A stretch of DNA of 64,000 nucleotides from Tsukamurella pseudospumae (GCF_001575205.1 NZ_LSRE01000018.1:78204-142203), one strand, 5' to 3'. Positions 1 through 8,912 are shown, numbered from the stretch's first letter. Made by a program: numbers and translations. Notes: generated from the letters alone by a model not told the origin.

Positions 1-65
1 CACGGTCCGCGGCAGAGTGCGTGGCACCGCGTCGTCGACGAACCGCCACCGGAGGGACGAATCAG

Positions 66-596
66 ATGGAGCGAACCGTCGTCATCCTCACCGGGCCACC
101 GGGGGCCGGGAAGAGTACTGTCGCGGCATCCGTCGCCAGGTCGTTCGCCCGCGGAGTCCACCTGCACACGGACGACTTCTGGCACTCCATCGTCGCCGGG
201 GCGATTCCGCCGTACGAGCCGGAGTCGGCGGAGCAGAATCGGACGGTGATGGAGGTCATCGCCGGAGCGGTCTTCACCTACGCGGGAGGCGGATTCACGA
301 CCGTCCTCGATGGAATCGTGGGTCCGTGGATGCTCGATCACTTCAGCGACCGCGCGGATGAGGCCGCGGTCCACTACGTGATCCTCCGGCCGTCACGGAC
401 CGTCGCGCTCCGTCGCGCGCAGGCACGAACAACGCCCGGGGCCCTCGTCGACGAACATCCGATCGTGACGATGTGGGACCAGTTCGATGCGCTCGACGAG
501 TACGAACCGCACGTTCTCGACACCTCGGCCGATACCCCGGCCGGAACGATCGAACGGGTCCTGGAGGCGATCGCCTCCGCGCGATTCCGCCTCTGA
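66..596 (+). CDS. P-loop nucleotide kinase-like ATPase
   Basis: Protein of 176 aa with a Walker A loop (GPPGAGKST) about ten residues from the start and a following HTDDFW segment, as in small AAA/zeta-toxin-like or shikimate-kinase-like phosphotransferases. It probably phosphorylates a small molecule using ATP, but nothing shows the substrate. The ATG at 66 is chosen because GGAGGG lies 9 nt upstream; an in-frame ATG at 21 lacks such a site. It converges on the mycosin gene, 32 nt beyond its stop. No antitoxin-like partner is visible next to it, so a zeta-toxin role is not supported. Confidence 0.75.
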   Translation: MERTVVILTGPPGAGKSTVAASVARSFARGVHLHTDDFWHSIVAGAIPPYEPESAEQNRTVMEVIAGAVFTYAGGGFTTVLDGIVGPWMLDHFSDRADEAAVHYVILRPSRTVALRRAQARTTPGALVDEHPIVTMWDQFDALDEYEPHVLDTSADTPAGTIERVLEAIASARFRL

Positions 597-628
597 CGGC
601 CCGATCGGTGCACTGCGCCGCACCGGAC

Positions 629-1882
629 TCACCGGCGCGTGAGGCACGCCCCGACAGCGGCCACCAGCAGGAGCCCGAGCCCACCGAGCGCGACGGTGCG
701 CGGCCCGTGATCGGGGGCGGGAGCCGCTGCGACGGCGAGGCGGCCGGCAGCGGGGACGTCGGCGGGGAGTTCCGCGGTGACCGCCGCGACGGGGTCGACG
801 ATGCCCGCCCCGCCCATCCCTGCGGACCGCCGGGCCGTCGCGAGGATACGTGCACGGACCTGGGCCGCGGTGAGCTGCGGGAACCGCGATCGGACCAGCG
901 CGGCCACACCCGCCACGTAGGGAGCGGCGAAGCTGGTGCCGGCGAGCGGACCGGTGCCCTCGCGGGTCGCCTGCGCATTCGCCAGGCCGGTTCCGCGCGG
1001 CTCGAGCGTGGTCACGTCCGTGCCCGGCGCGGCGACGGTGACCCACGGCCCCGCCAGCGAGAACGCCGCCGGCCGCCCGTCGGGCTCGGTGGCGCCGACG
1101 GCGAGCACCTGGTCGGCGAAGCGTGCGGGCGACGCGATCGTCGTGGGCGCCGCGGCATTCGTGTTCTGTTCCGCGCACGGCCCGCCGGACCCGACGTTGC
1201 CGGCCGACACGACCACGACCACGTTCCGCGCCGCAGCGAAGCGCACGGCGCGCCCCAGGGCGTCGTCCCCGAGTTCGGCGGCCGAGCGCCCGCACGCCAC
1301 CTCGGAGATGTTGATGACGGTGGCACCGAGGTCGACGGCGCGGACCACCGCGTAGGCCATCGTGGTCACGTTGCCGTGGCTGTTGACGCCGCGCTGCTGC
1401 GGCTCGAACGCGGCGCTGGCCTGACGGATCGCGATGATCGACGCCGCGGGCGCCACGCCCGCGAAGGCGTCGCCGGGTGCGGGACGCGCGGCGATGATCC
1501 CGGCGACCGCGGTGCCGTGCGCGTCGCAGTCGTCGCGGCCGTCGCCGGAGGAGACGTAGTCCCCGCCCGCGATCACCTCCCCGAGGCGCGGGTGCGGTGT
1601 GACGCCGGTGTCGATCACCGCGACCTTCTGTCCCTCGCCGCGGGTGAACCGCCACGCCTCGTCGAAACGCAGCGCACGGAGGGCGTGATCGGCACGGCCG
1701 TAGTCGGTTCCGGACTGCGTACGCAGTGTGTTGCACTGCGTGCGTTGGACCGTGGGCGCGAGCGGGGCCACCGGCCCGCGCGGCGCACCGTCCGGCGCCG
1801 GCGGATCCGCGGCAGCCGGCACGACCGGCACCGCGAGAACGGCCGCCGCGGCGACGGTGACGGCCCGGATCCGCCGCCCCAT
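629..1882 (-). CDS. mycP4: Type VII secretion mycosin protease MycP (ESX-4 type)
   Basis: Subtilisin-like (S8) membrane-anchored serine protease of 417 aa. A signal peptide ends near residue 25, and the catalytic triad is visible as Asp91 (VIDTG), His122 (DAHGTAVAG) and Ser317 (GTSFAAP), with the oxyanion Asn229 in SAGN. A C-terminal membrane helix at about 396-414 ends in a short basic tail, as in mycosins. Mycosins sit on the periplasmic side of the ESX channel and stabilise it. Its ATG overlaps the stop of eccD by one base (TGATG), so the two are translationally coupled. Position beside eccD, divergent from eccC and close to rplM, is that of ESX-4. No eccB is visible in the window; it may lie to the left. 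Confidence 0.93.
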   Translation of the reverse strand: MGRRIRAVTVAAAAVLAVPVVPAAADPPAPDGAPRGPVAPLAPTVQRTQCNTLRTQSGTDYGRADHALRALRFDEAWRFTRGEGQKVAVIDTGVTPHPRLGEVIAGGDYVSSGDGRDDCDAHGTAVAGIIAARPAPGDAFAGVAPAASIIAIRQASAAFEPQQRGVNSHGNVTTMAYAVVRAVDLGATVINISEVACGRSAAELGDDALGRAVRFAAARNVVVVVSAGNVGSGGPCAEQNTNAAAPTTIASPARFADQVLAVGATEPDGRPAAFSLAGPWVTVAAPGTDVTTLEPRGTGLANAQATREGTGPLAGTSFAAPYVAGVAALVRSRFPQLTAAQVRARILATARRSAGMGGAGIVDPVAAVTAELPADVPAAGRLAVAAAPAPDHGPRTVALGGLGLLLVAAVGACLTRR

Positions 1883-3381
1883 CAGAGATTCCGGACTGTC
1901 GCGTACACGTCCCATACCCAGCCCAGCAGAGGGCCGGCGGCGGCGATCGTGAGGTACTCGCCGATCTCCGCCAGTCGGCGTTGGACCGGGCTGAAGGTGA
2001 CGCGCGGAGCGACCGCGCCGCAGGCCAGAGCCAGGCCGGCGATCGCGGCGAGCGCGACGAGTCCGATCGTGGGCCAGGACCCGTAGCCCCAGGCCAGGCT
2101 CGTGGCGGTGCCGATCGCGATGACCGCGCCGCCGAGGACCCCGGCGCTCGCCTGGACCGGCTCCGCGTGGGTGCGGCCCCGGAGGCAGAACGCGATGGCG
2201 ACGACGATCGCGAATGCCAGGTGATGGCCGGGCAGTTCTCGGGTGCCGGCGCCGACCGTCAGAGCGGCCACGGCGCCGGCTACCGCCGCGCCGACCGTGA
2301 TTCCGGTGCAGACCAGTTGGGCGAAGCTCGAGCGCGGCGCCTCGGACTGCTCGTCCACGAGCCCGGATGCCACGGCACCGACACCGGCGACGGTGGGCGG
2401 CGGGTCGTCGTCGATCGGGTCGATCCGTTCCCCCGCGGCGGGCACGTGCGGCAACGGGATCCGGGCGGCGACGGCGGCGATCCGCGCCGCGAACACCAGC
2501 ACCAGGTAGGCGATGATCGCGATGGTGGCCCCGATCGCGGCTCGGCGGCCGGGCAGCCACATCGCGGCGAACATCGCGGGGCCCGCGAGCGCGGCCGCCG
2601 TGAGCACCGCGGCGTGGACAGCGGTGCCGCGGCCGGTGAACCGCAGCGCGACGAGAGCCGTCACCGCAGCGGCGGCGGCGCCGAGCAGAGCGTGCGCCGC
2701 GCCGTACCGGCCGTCGGCGCCGAGCGGTACCGTGAGCACTCCGGTGACCGCCGCCAGCACGACGGCACACGCCGCGAGCACCGTGGGAACCGGCCCGGCC
2801 GAACGCATCCGCCGTGCGGTCAGCAGCGAGCCGGCGATCAACGCCGCGCCGGCCGCGCCGCACCACAGCTGGGCGAACACCCGGTCCGCGCCCGCTCCCG
2901 TGCCGTCGGCGCTGCGCGGCGCGAGCCCCAGACGCAGCGACACCGCGCCCGTCGCGACCACGGCGAGGGCCAGCACCATGAGGCCCACGATCATCGCGGC
3001 CCGCTCGTCCCACCGCCGGCCGGCCGTCAGATCCGCCGCGGTCCGATCGAAGACGTCGTCGAAGACGGGCGGCGGAGGCGGTGCGTCGGCCACGAACAGG
3101 ACCAACAGCGCACCGTCGGTGATGCCGGTGTCGGCGGGGGTCTGCGGGCCGGGCAGGGGCTCCCCGCCGACCGGGGCCAGCCGCCACGGTCGCGACCATG
3201 CGGACTCCGCCGACTCGCCGATGCGATCGCCGAAGAGCCGCACCAGTTCCGGGATGAGCACCTCGGTGGGGGTGAGCAGCGGCAGCGAGACGTCCACCTG
3301 CGCACCACCGCACAGTACCGAGACCCGGCTCAGCCGGGCCACTTCCGCGGCCGTCTCCTCCGCGATGTCGATGTCGGTCAT
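1882..3381 (-). CDS. eccD4: Type VII secretion membrane channel protein EccD (ESX-4 type)
   Basis: Protein of 499 aa with an N-terminal ubiquitin-like (YukD) domain of roughly 90 residues followed by about eleven hydrophobic helices, the architecture of EccD, which forms the central membrane vestibule of ESX secretion machines. The ATG at 3381 is preferred over one twelve codons upstream because a GGGAG sequence lies 5 nt before it and the protein then begins MTDIDIAEE. It is divergent from eccC with a 187 bp gap and is followed without a gap by mycP. This divergent arrangement matches the ESX-4 locus next to rplM in mycobacteria. Confidence 0.92.
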   Translation of the reverse strand: MTDIDIAEETAAEVARLSRVSVLCGGAQVDVSLPLLTPTEVLIPELVRLFGDRIGESAESAWSRPWRLAPVGGEPLPGPQTPADTGITDGALLVLFVADAPPPPPVFDDVFDRTAADLTAGRRWDERAAMIVGLMVLALAVVATGAVSLRLGLAPRSADGTGAGADRVFAQLWCGAAGAALIAGSLLTARRMRSAGPVPTVLAACAVVLAAVTGVLTVPLGADGRYGAAHALLGAAAAAVTALVALRFTGRGTAVHAAVLTAAALAGPAMFAAMWLPGRRAAIGATIAIIAYLVLVFAARIAAVAARIPLPHVPAAGERIDPIDDDPPPTVAGVGAVASGLVDEQSEAPRSSFAQLVCTGITVGAAVAGAVAALTVGAGTRELPGHHLAFAIVVAIAFCLRGRTHAEPVQASAGVLGGAVIAIGTATSLAWGYGSWPTIGLVALAAIAGLALACGAVAPRVTFSPVQRRLAEIGEYLTIAAAGPLLGWVWDVYATVRNL

Positions 3382-3568
3382 AGCGCTCCCCTCGCATGCC
3401 GTACGCCGGACCCGCACAGGGCCCGATATGAATTAGACGCACCGGCCCCACGATCGGTTCCCCTTCGGGCGATCTTCGTCGAACCCCTTCCGCCGACGGG
3501 CCGCGCGGTGCATGGTGGTGCCACGACGGCGCGTGGGGGCGCGCCGCACTCCGGGGGAGGCACGGGAA

Positions 3569-6500
3569 GTGGCCGACATGACGGACGTGGTCTTCGAGCC
3601 CGTCACAGAGGGTTTCGCGCGTAAGCAGCGCCTGGCGCCGCCGCGCACGCCGGGCGGTGAGGTGGCGCTGCAGGCGCCACCCGAGATCCCGCGCGCCGTG
3701 CCGGGCGGCCTGCTCGGCAAGTTGCTCCCCGTGGTGATGGTGGTCGCGGTGGTGGGCATGATCGCGCTGATGTTCACCTCGGGCAGCGCCATGATGCAGA
3801 GCCCCTACATGATGATGTTCCCGCTGATGATGCTCATGTCGATGTTCGGCATGTACGGCATGAACAACAGGGGCAACGGCGCGTCCGCGGCCGAACTCAA
3901 CGAGGATCGCAAGGACTACCTGCGCTACCTGGGGCAGATCCGCGGCCAGGTGGACCGCACCCGCACCGAGCAGCGGGCGGCGCTGGAGTGGATCCATCCG
4001 GCCCCGGAGGCGCTACCGGGATGCGTCGGTACACGGCGCATGTGGGAACGGCGGCCGGCGGATCCGGACTTCCTGCACGTACGCGTCGGCGTCGGCGGAC
4101 AGCGGCTCGCCACCCGGCTCGTGCCGCCCGAGACGGGGCCGCTCGAGGACCTCGAACCGGTGTCGACGGTGGCGCTGCGCCGGTTCGTCCGGCACGGCGC
4201 GTCCGTGCCGGGCCTGCCGGTGGCGGTCGCCCTGCGCGGGTTCCCCGCCGTCGGGCTCGACGGTCCGCGCGCCGAGGTCTTCGACACCGCCCGCGCGATG
4301 CTGTCGAGCCTGGCGGTGCTGCACGGGCCGGACCACGTGCGGATCGCCGTCGCCACGACCGAGGTCGACTCCGCCGAATGGGGCTGGCTCAAATGGTTGC
4401 CGCACCTCGCGCATCCGACGCAGTGCGACGCCCTCGGCCCGGTCCGGACGGTCTACGGTTCGGCCGCCGAGCTCGAGGAGGCGATCGCACCGGATCTCGC
4501 CGATCGCGGTGCCTTCGCCCGCGCGACCCCCGTCGACCCGGGCCGCCCCCACCACGTGATCCTGTTGGACCGGGGTATCGCAGTGACGCCCGGCGGCGTC
4601 CTCGACGCAGCCGTCGGCATCGACGGCGTCACGGTGATCGACCTGGCCCCGGAGCCCGACTCGCTCGCCGTTCGCTCCGGCCTGCAGCTGGTGCTCGACG
4701 ACTCCCGTCGCCTCGGTGCGCGCAGTGCCGCGGGCGTCGAGTTCTTCGCCCGGCCCGACGCCGTCACCGCGGGTGCCGCACAGGTAACTGCGCGGCGCGT
4801 CGGGAGGTTCCGTCCGGCGTCGATGGCCGAGCTGCTCGACTTCGACGGTGACGGCGGACCGTCCGATCCCGGTCTACCGGCTCTGATCGGGATCGCCGAC
4901 GCCGCGGCGATCACACCCGAGTCGGTGTGGCGCGAGCGCACGGCGCGCGAACGGCTGCGCGTCCCGATCGGAGTGGGGCCGCACGGCGAGCCGATCGAGC
5001 TCGACCTCAAGGAGGCCGCGGAGAGCGGCATGGGTCCGCACGGGCTGTGCATCGGCGCAACGGGTTCCGGAAAATCTGAGTTCCTGCGCACCCTGGTGCT
5101 GTCGATGGTCGCCACGCACCCGCCCGAGGCGCTGAACCTCGTTCTGGTCGACTTCAAGGGTGGCGCCACCTTCCTCGGCCTGGAGTCGCTCAATCACGTG
5201 GCCGCGGTCATCACGAACCTCGAGGAGGAGATCGCGATGGTCGACCGCATGCGCGACGCGCTCTCCGGCGAGATGAACCGGCGGCAGGAACTGCTGCGGC
5301 GGGCGGGCAACTTCGCCAACGTCGGCGAGTACGAGAAGGCGCGCCGTTCGGGCGCCCCGCTCGACCCGCTGCCGGCGCTGGTGGTCATCGTGGACGAGTT
5401 CTCCGAACTGCTCGCGCAGAAGCCCGATTTCGCGGAGCTGTTCGTCGCCATCGGACGGCTCGGCAGGTCGCTGCACATCCACCTGTTGCTCGCCTCGCAG
5501 CGCTTGGAGGAGGGCAAGCTCCGCGGACTGGACTCGCACCTGTCCTACCGGATCGGCCTGAAGACATTCTCCGCCAGCGAGTCCCGCGCGGTGTTGGGCG
5601 TTCCGGACGCCTACCACCTGCCGTCGACGCCGGGCGCCGGCTACCTCAAGTACGACGCCGACCCGCCGCGCCGCTTCCACGCCTGCTACGTCTCCGGCGA
5701 GTACGTGCCGCCCAGCGGGCCCGCGGCCGCCCGGCGCGCGACCGTCGGGAGTGCGACGGTGCGCGAGTACCGCAACGCGGCTTCCCCGATCGAGCGCCGC
5801 GCCTCGGGGCTCCCTGCGGGGCTGCAGCGGATTCCGGCGCAACCCGGAGATCCGGTGCGGCGGTCCGTCGTCGGGCAGGGCGTACCGAACCCTCCGGGCG
5901 GGACGGTGGGCGCACCGTCGCTCCTGCAGACGATGGTGGGCCGGTTGGCGGGGCACGGACTCCCCGCGCACGAGGTGTGGCTGCCGCCGCTCGACGAATC
6001 CGCGGCCGTCGGGGATCTGGCCGAACACCTCCGTCGCAACGACGCGACGCCGCTGCGGGTCGCGATCGGCGTGGTCGACCGTCCCTACGATCAGCGGCGG
6101 GACCTGTTGGTGGTGGACCTGTTCGGCGCGCAGGGCAATGTCGCGGTGGTCGGCGGTCCGCAATCCGGCAAGTCGACCACGCTGCGGACCCTCGTGGTGT
6201 CCGCGGCGCTCACGCACACGCCGCGGCAGATCCAGTTCTACGTCCTGGACTTCGGCGGCGGGTCGCTCGCCGGGCTGGCGGGCGTCCCGCACGTGGGCTC
6301 GGTGGCGGGCCGCCTGGATCCGGATCGGGTGCGGCGCACCGTCGCCGAGGTATCGGGGCTGATCCGACGGCGCGAGGCGGCGTTCCGGGAGCACGGGGTG
6401 CAGTCGATGGAGCAGTACCGCGCGCATCCGGCGGCCGCCGCGGACCCGTTCGGCGATGTCTTCCTCGTCATCGACGGCTGGCAGGTGCTGCGCACGGAGT

Positions 6501-7603
6501 TCGAGGTGTTGGAGCCGCAGGTGAACGCGATCGCGGCCCAGGGGCTCTCGTACGGCGTGCACCTGGCGGTCGCGGCGTCGCGGTGGGGCGAGATCCGGCC
6601 GGCGGTCAAGGACCAACTCGGCACCCGGATCGAGCTGCGGCTCGGCGACCCGATGGACTCGGAGATGGGCCGCCGCGTCGCGGGGCTCGTCCCGATGGGG
6701 CGGCCCGGTCGCGGAATCACGTCGGAGCAGCTGCACATGCTCGTCGCGCTGCCGAGCGGCGCACCGTCGGACGACGTGCCCGCCGCACAGGAGGCCGTCG
6801 TGGCCGACCTGGTGTCCCGCTACGCCGACGGTGCCCCGGAGGTGCGGATGCTGCCCGACCTGGTGCTGCGCGACCGCATCCCCGGGCGCCGCGATGCACC
6901 GCCCACGCACGCGGTGTTCGGCGTCGGTGAGTCCGAGTTGGCGGCGGCGACACTGCAGTTCGAGTCGCAGCCCTTCTTCCTGGTGCTCGGCGACAGCGAG
7001 TGCGGCAAGACCGAGACGCTGCGCACGCTGATCGCATCGCTCGTCGCGGGCGGCACGGCGCAGCAGACCAAGATCCTGCTCGTCGACTACCGCCGCACAC
7101 TGCTCGGCGCGCTCGAGGGCGATCATCTCGCGGGGTACGCCTCGTCGTCGGACACGCTGACCCCGATGGTCGCGCACCTGGTGCAGATCCTCCGCGACCG
7201 CTGCCCGGGCTCCGATGTCACGCCGCAGCAGCTCAAGGAACGGTCGTGGTGGACGGGGCCGGACGTCTATCTGATCGTCGACGACTACGACCTGGTCGCG
7301 AGCGCCGCCGGGAACCCGCTCGCTCCGCTGCTGGACCTGCTGCCGCAGGCGCGGGACATCGGGCTCAAGGTGGTCATCGCCCGGCGCAGCGGCGGTCTGG
7401 CTCGCGGCCTGTACGAGACCTTCCTCGCCCGCATCCGCGACCTCGCCGCCGACGGCCTGGTGATGAGTGGCTCCCGTGAGGAGGGCACCGTCCTCGGTAC
7501 GGTCAAGATGTGTCCGCAGCCGCCCGGCCGCGGTACGTGGGTCTCCCGCGCCCGCGGCGTCGAGCTGGTCCAGGTCGCGATGGTCGACGAGCCGGAGGAA
7601 TGA
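3569..7603 (+). CDS. eccC4: Type VII secretion FtsK/SpoIIIE ATPase EccC (ESX-4 type)
   Basis: Motor ATPase of about 1344 aa. Two membrane helices near the N terminus (around residues 50-90) are followed by three FtsK/SpoIIIE-type ATPase modules with Walker A loops at about 496 (GATGSGKS), 862 (GGPQSGKS) and 1141 (GDSECGKT); Walker B segments LVDFKGG, VLDFGGG and LVDYRR follow. EccC recognises substrate C-terminal signals and powers export. The GTG at 3569 is chosen because GGGGGAGG lies 8 nt upstream; an ATG three codons later would also encode the conserved start. It is a single fused EccCa/EccCb chain, as usual for ESX-4. Its last codons overlap a short ORF leading into the EndoU toxin gene. 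Confidence 0.93.
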   Translation: MADMTDVVFEPVTEGFARKQRLAPPRTPGGEVALQAPPEIPRAVPGGLLGKLLPVVMVVAVVGMIALMFTSGSAMMQSPYMMMFPLMMLMSMFGMYGMNNRGNGASAAELNEDRKDYLRYLGQIRGQVDRTRTEQRAALEWIHPAPEALPGCVGTRRMWERRPADPDFLHVRVGVGGQRLATRLVPPETGPLEDLEPVSTVALRRFVRHGASVPGLPVAVALRGFPAVGLDGPRAEVFDTARAMLSSLAVLHGPDHVRIAVATTEVDSAEWGWLKWLPHLAHPTQCDALGPVRTVYGSAAELEEAIAPDLADRGAFARATPVDPGRPHHVILLDRGIAVTPGGVLDAAVGIDGVTVIDLAPEPDSLAVRSGLQLVLDDSRRLGARSAAGVEFFARPDAVTAGAAQVTARRVGRFRPASMAELLDFDGDGGPSDPGLPALIGIADAAAITPESVWRERTARERLRVPIGVGPHGEPIELDLKEAAESGMGPHGLCIGATGSGKSEFLRTLVLSMVATHPPEALNLVLVDFKGGATFLGLESLNHVAAVITNLEEEIAMVDRMRDALSGEMNRRQELLRRAGNFANVGEYEKARRSGAPLDPLPALVVIVDEFSELLAQKPDFAELFVAIGRLGRSLHIHLLLASQRLEEGKLRGLDSHLSYRIGLKTFSASESRAVLGVPDAYHLPSTPGAGYLKYDADPPRRFHACYVSGEYVPPSGPAAARRATVGSATVREYRNAASPIERRASGLPAGLQRIPAQPGDPVRRSVVGQGVPNPPGGTVGAPSLLQTMVGRLAGHGLPAHEVWLPPLDESAAVGDLAEHLRRNDATPLRVAIGVVDRPYDQRRDLLVVDLFGAQGNVAVVGGPQSGKSTTLRTLVVSAALTHTPRQIQFYVLDFGGGSLAGLAGVPHVGSVAGRLDPDRVRRTVAEVSGLIRRREAAFREHGVQSMEQYRAHPAAAADPFGDVFLVIDGWQVLRTEFEVLEPQVNAIAAQGLSYGVHLAVAASRWGEIRPAVKDQLGTRIELRLGDPMDSEMGRRVAGLVPMGRPGRGITSEQLHMLVALPSGAPSDDVPAAQEAVVADLVSRYADGAPEVRMLPDLVLRDRIPGRRDAPPTHAVFGVGESELAAATLQFESQPFFLVLGDSECGKTETLRTLIASLVAGGTAQQTKILLVDYRRTLLGALEGDHLAGYASSSDTLTPMVAHLVQILRDRCPGSDVTPQQLKERSWWTGPDVYLIVDDYDLVASAAGNPLAPLLDLLPQARDIGLKVVIARRSGGLARGLYETFLARIRDLAADGLVMSGSREEGTVLGTVKMCPQPPGRGTWVSRARGVELVQVAMVDEPEE

Positions 7604-7623
7604 GCGCGGTCTACGTACGATGA
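7600..7623 (+). CDS. Possible seven-codon coupling ORF between eccC and the toxin gene
   Basis: An ATG overlaps the eccC stop codon (ATGA at 7600-7603) and opens a seven-codon frame (M-S-A-V-Y-V-R). Its TGA overlaps the ATG of the EndoU gene (ATGA at 7620-7623). The toxin gene has no good Shine-Dalgarno site of its own, so a stop-start chain of this kind could deliver ribosomes by reinitiation and keep toxin expression low. The only SD-like sequence (GGAGG, 7594-7598) is almost adjacent to the first ATG, which weakens the case. Confidence 0.25.
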   Translation: MSAVYVR

Positions 7624-8156
7624 ACCGGAGGTATCTGTACGAGGCCACGGGGTTCGGACCCGACGTGATCGACCTGTGGGGTCGGCTCGGGCCCCGGCGA
7701 CTGACACATCCGTTCCTGACGCACCCGTGGTTGCCGGCCGTCATGAAGGCGGGCGACACTCGCGGGCACATCTTGGACGGAGAAGCGCTCTCGAGCAGGA
7801 AGGGCGGGCATCGTTGGAACTCACGACGGCCCGGGAAGACCACCTTTCCTCGTGAATGGTCGGACGACGATGTGATGGACGCGTGTGCGCGGGTGGTGCT
7901 CGATCCGTCTCACATCCGCGCGTACGAACGTTCTGGTGACGTGGCCTATCTCCGGGAGGTATCCGGCGTGATCATCATGGTCACGATTCGTGCCGGCGGC
8001 GCGTTCGACCGTGCCTTCCCTATCTCGGGGAATGGAGTCATGAGGAACTCTCCGTCCGACACTTCCCCGTCCCGCGCGCCGGTGCCGTTCGACCGTGGCC
8101 GTCTCGCAGAATTCACGCCCATCGGCGAGGTACCGGAATCGGATTGGCGGAGATAG
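7620..8156 (+). CDS. EndoU-type RNase toxin domain protein
   Basis: Protein of 178 aa matching the bacterial EndoU nuclease fold found at the C termini of polymorphic toxins. The hallmark motifs are in order: GHILDG with His50, GGHRWN with His64, PGKTTFP with Lys73, then WSDDDVMDA and a beta-rich VIIMVTI segment. His, His and Lys form the catalytic set known in EndoU RNases, which cut RNA. There is no signal peptide, WXG/LXG or PPE trafficking domain; only about 45 residues precede the nuclease domain, and an unusual Ser/Pro-rich tail follows (about 145-178). It lies directly behind eccC of the ESX-4 locus and ahead of a small acidic protein, so a toxin-immunity pair is likely. Delivery by ESX-4 is inference. 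Confidence 0.75.
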   Translation: MNRRYLYEATGFGPDVIDLWGRLGPRRLTHPFLTHPWLPAVMKAGDTRGHILDGEALSSRKGGHRWNSRRPGKTTFPREWSDDDVMDACARVVLDPSHIRAYERSGDVAYLREVSGVIIMVTIRAGGAFDRAFPISGNGVMRNSPSDTSPSRAPVPFDRGRLAEFTPIGEVPESDWRR

Positions 8157-8157
8157 C

Positions 8158-8442
8158 ATGGTTGTCATGTCCGACACAGCACCGACGATCGAGGCGCTCG
8201 GCGAACTGTTCGTCGAGCGAGTAGCCGTGCTGTTCGACGATGTGCGCGACAGACAGTACGTGTCCGACCCGATGCGTCTCGGTGGTGAACATTTCTCCAC
8301 CGTCGAACGCGGGCTGCGACTACTGACGATGACCGCCAGGTCCCTTCCCTTCGATGTTGCCGAAGCTGTCCGCGCAGTGGATGACCGCGAACTCAACGCC
8401 CTTCTCGCGGAAGTCCGCGTAACACCTGCCTCTGCGGCATGA
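8158..8442 (+). CDS. Candidate immunity protein for the EndoU toxin
   Basis: Small acidic helical protein of 94 aa, starting one base after the toxin stop codon. The ATG at 8158 is chosen over the one at 8167 because a GGAG site lies 5 nt upstream of it. I recognise no family. Size, acidity and position immediately downstream of an EndoU domain are those expected of an immunity protein, which would be cytoplasmic and bind the nuclease. There is no catalytic motif or membrane segment. The role is inferred from context only. Confidence 0.6.
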   Translation: MVVMSDTAPTIEALGELFVERVAVLFDDVRDRQYVSDPMRLGGEHFSTVERGLRLLTMTARSLPFDVAEAVRAVDDRELNALLAEVRVTPASAA

Positions 8443-8449
8443 GGTCCTG

Positions 8450-8584
8450 GTGAACCGCGGCTGCTGCAACGGCGCCGGGACGAGCACCGACGAGGTGCGT
8501 GCGCTCACTCTGCGGTTCGCTGAGGTCGTGCCTTCGGAGCTGTTGCCCGCAGGGACGTGGGACGACGGCGAATCCGTGGCGTAG
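8450..8584 (+). CDS. Small ORF, possible remnant downstream of the toxin-immunity pair
   Basis: A GTG at 8450 with GAGG 5 nt upstream opens a 44-codon frame ending in TAG at 8582-8584. The product has two adjacent cysteines near the start and a hydrophobic-acidic stretch (LTLRFAEVVPSEL). It is too short to assign and could be the tail of a second, deleted immunity or toxin cassette, or a real short gene. It nearly abuts the convergent gene ending at 8586. Confidence 0.3.
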   Translation: MNRGCCNGAGTSTDEVRALTLRFAEVVPSELLPAGTWDDGESVA

Positions 8585-8585
8585 C

Positions 8586-8912
8586 TCAGCGGTCGAGCGC
8601 CCTGGTGATCGTCCCGGTCAACACCGGCCACGGCGGCTGCCGCAGCACGGCGAGGGTGGCCAGGGTCGCGGCGACGAAGCCGGTGGCCACGCCGATGAGG
8701 GCGATCCGATCCGCGTCGACGGCGGGCGACCAGACGGCCTTGCCGTCCCGGATCGCGTAGACGCCGAGCGCGGAGGTGCGCAACTCGCCGCTGCGTCGGC
8801 GGCGCACCCGCGACACCTCGATCACGGTCGTGCCGTCGGGGGTCACGTGCGGATCGGCGAACACCACCCCGGTCGGGGCGGTACCGGGGACGGATCTCAG
8901 TTCGGGGCGCAT
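8586..8912 (-). CDS. Small single-span membrane protein of unknown function
   Basis: Protein of 108 aa with an N-terminal polar half rich in Arg/Val and one hydrophobic helix at about residues 77-97 near the C terminus. No family recognised. The ATG at 8912 has GGAGG just upstream with very short spacing; an ATG 23 codons earlier is possible but gives an unlikely basic extension. It is transcribed away from the LLM oxidoreductase gene on the same strand, about 65 nt downstream of that gene's stop. Confidence 0.5.
   Translation of the reverse strand: MRPELRSVPGTAPTGVVFADPHVTPDGTTVIEVSRVRRRRSGELRTSALGVYAIRDGKAVWSPAVDADRIALIGVATGFVAATLATLAVLRQPPWPVLTGTITRALDR

Noticed and set aside
66..596. Zeta-type toxin
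   Set aside because: Walker A and size fit, but there is no adjacent epsilon-like antitoxin and the P-loop fold is shared with many metabolic kinases.
3382..3568. Hidden esx gene in the eccD-eccC gap
   Set aside because: The 187-bp gap has no frame with a WxG motif; it can only hold the divergent promoters.
629..3997. 1122-codon open frame on the minus strand
   Set aside because: Only its last 417 codons (mycP) are real. The rest is antisense or out of frame to eccD and eccC, a usual effect of very high GC content.
4874..7843. 989-codon minus-strand frame opposite eccC
   Set aside because: His/Arg/Gln-rich shadow translation antisense to eccC, with no recognisable domain.
8578..8650. tRNA-like start (GGCGTAGCTCAGCGGTCGAGC)
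   Set aside because: The D-arm-like sequence is convincing, but no anticodon stem, no GTTCRA T-loop and no matching acceptor strand follow. The DNA is the 3' end of a minus-strand gene.
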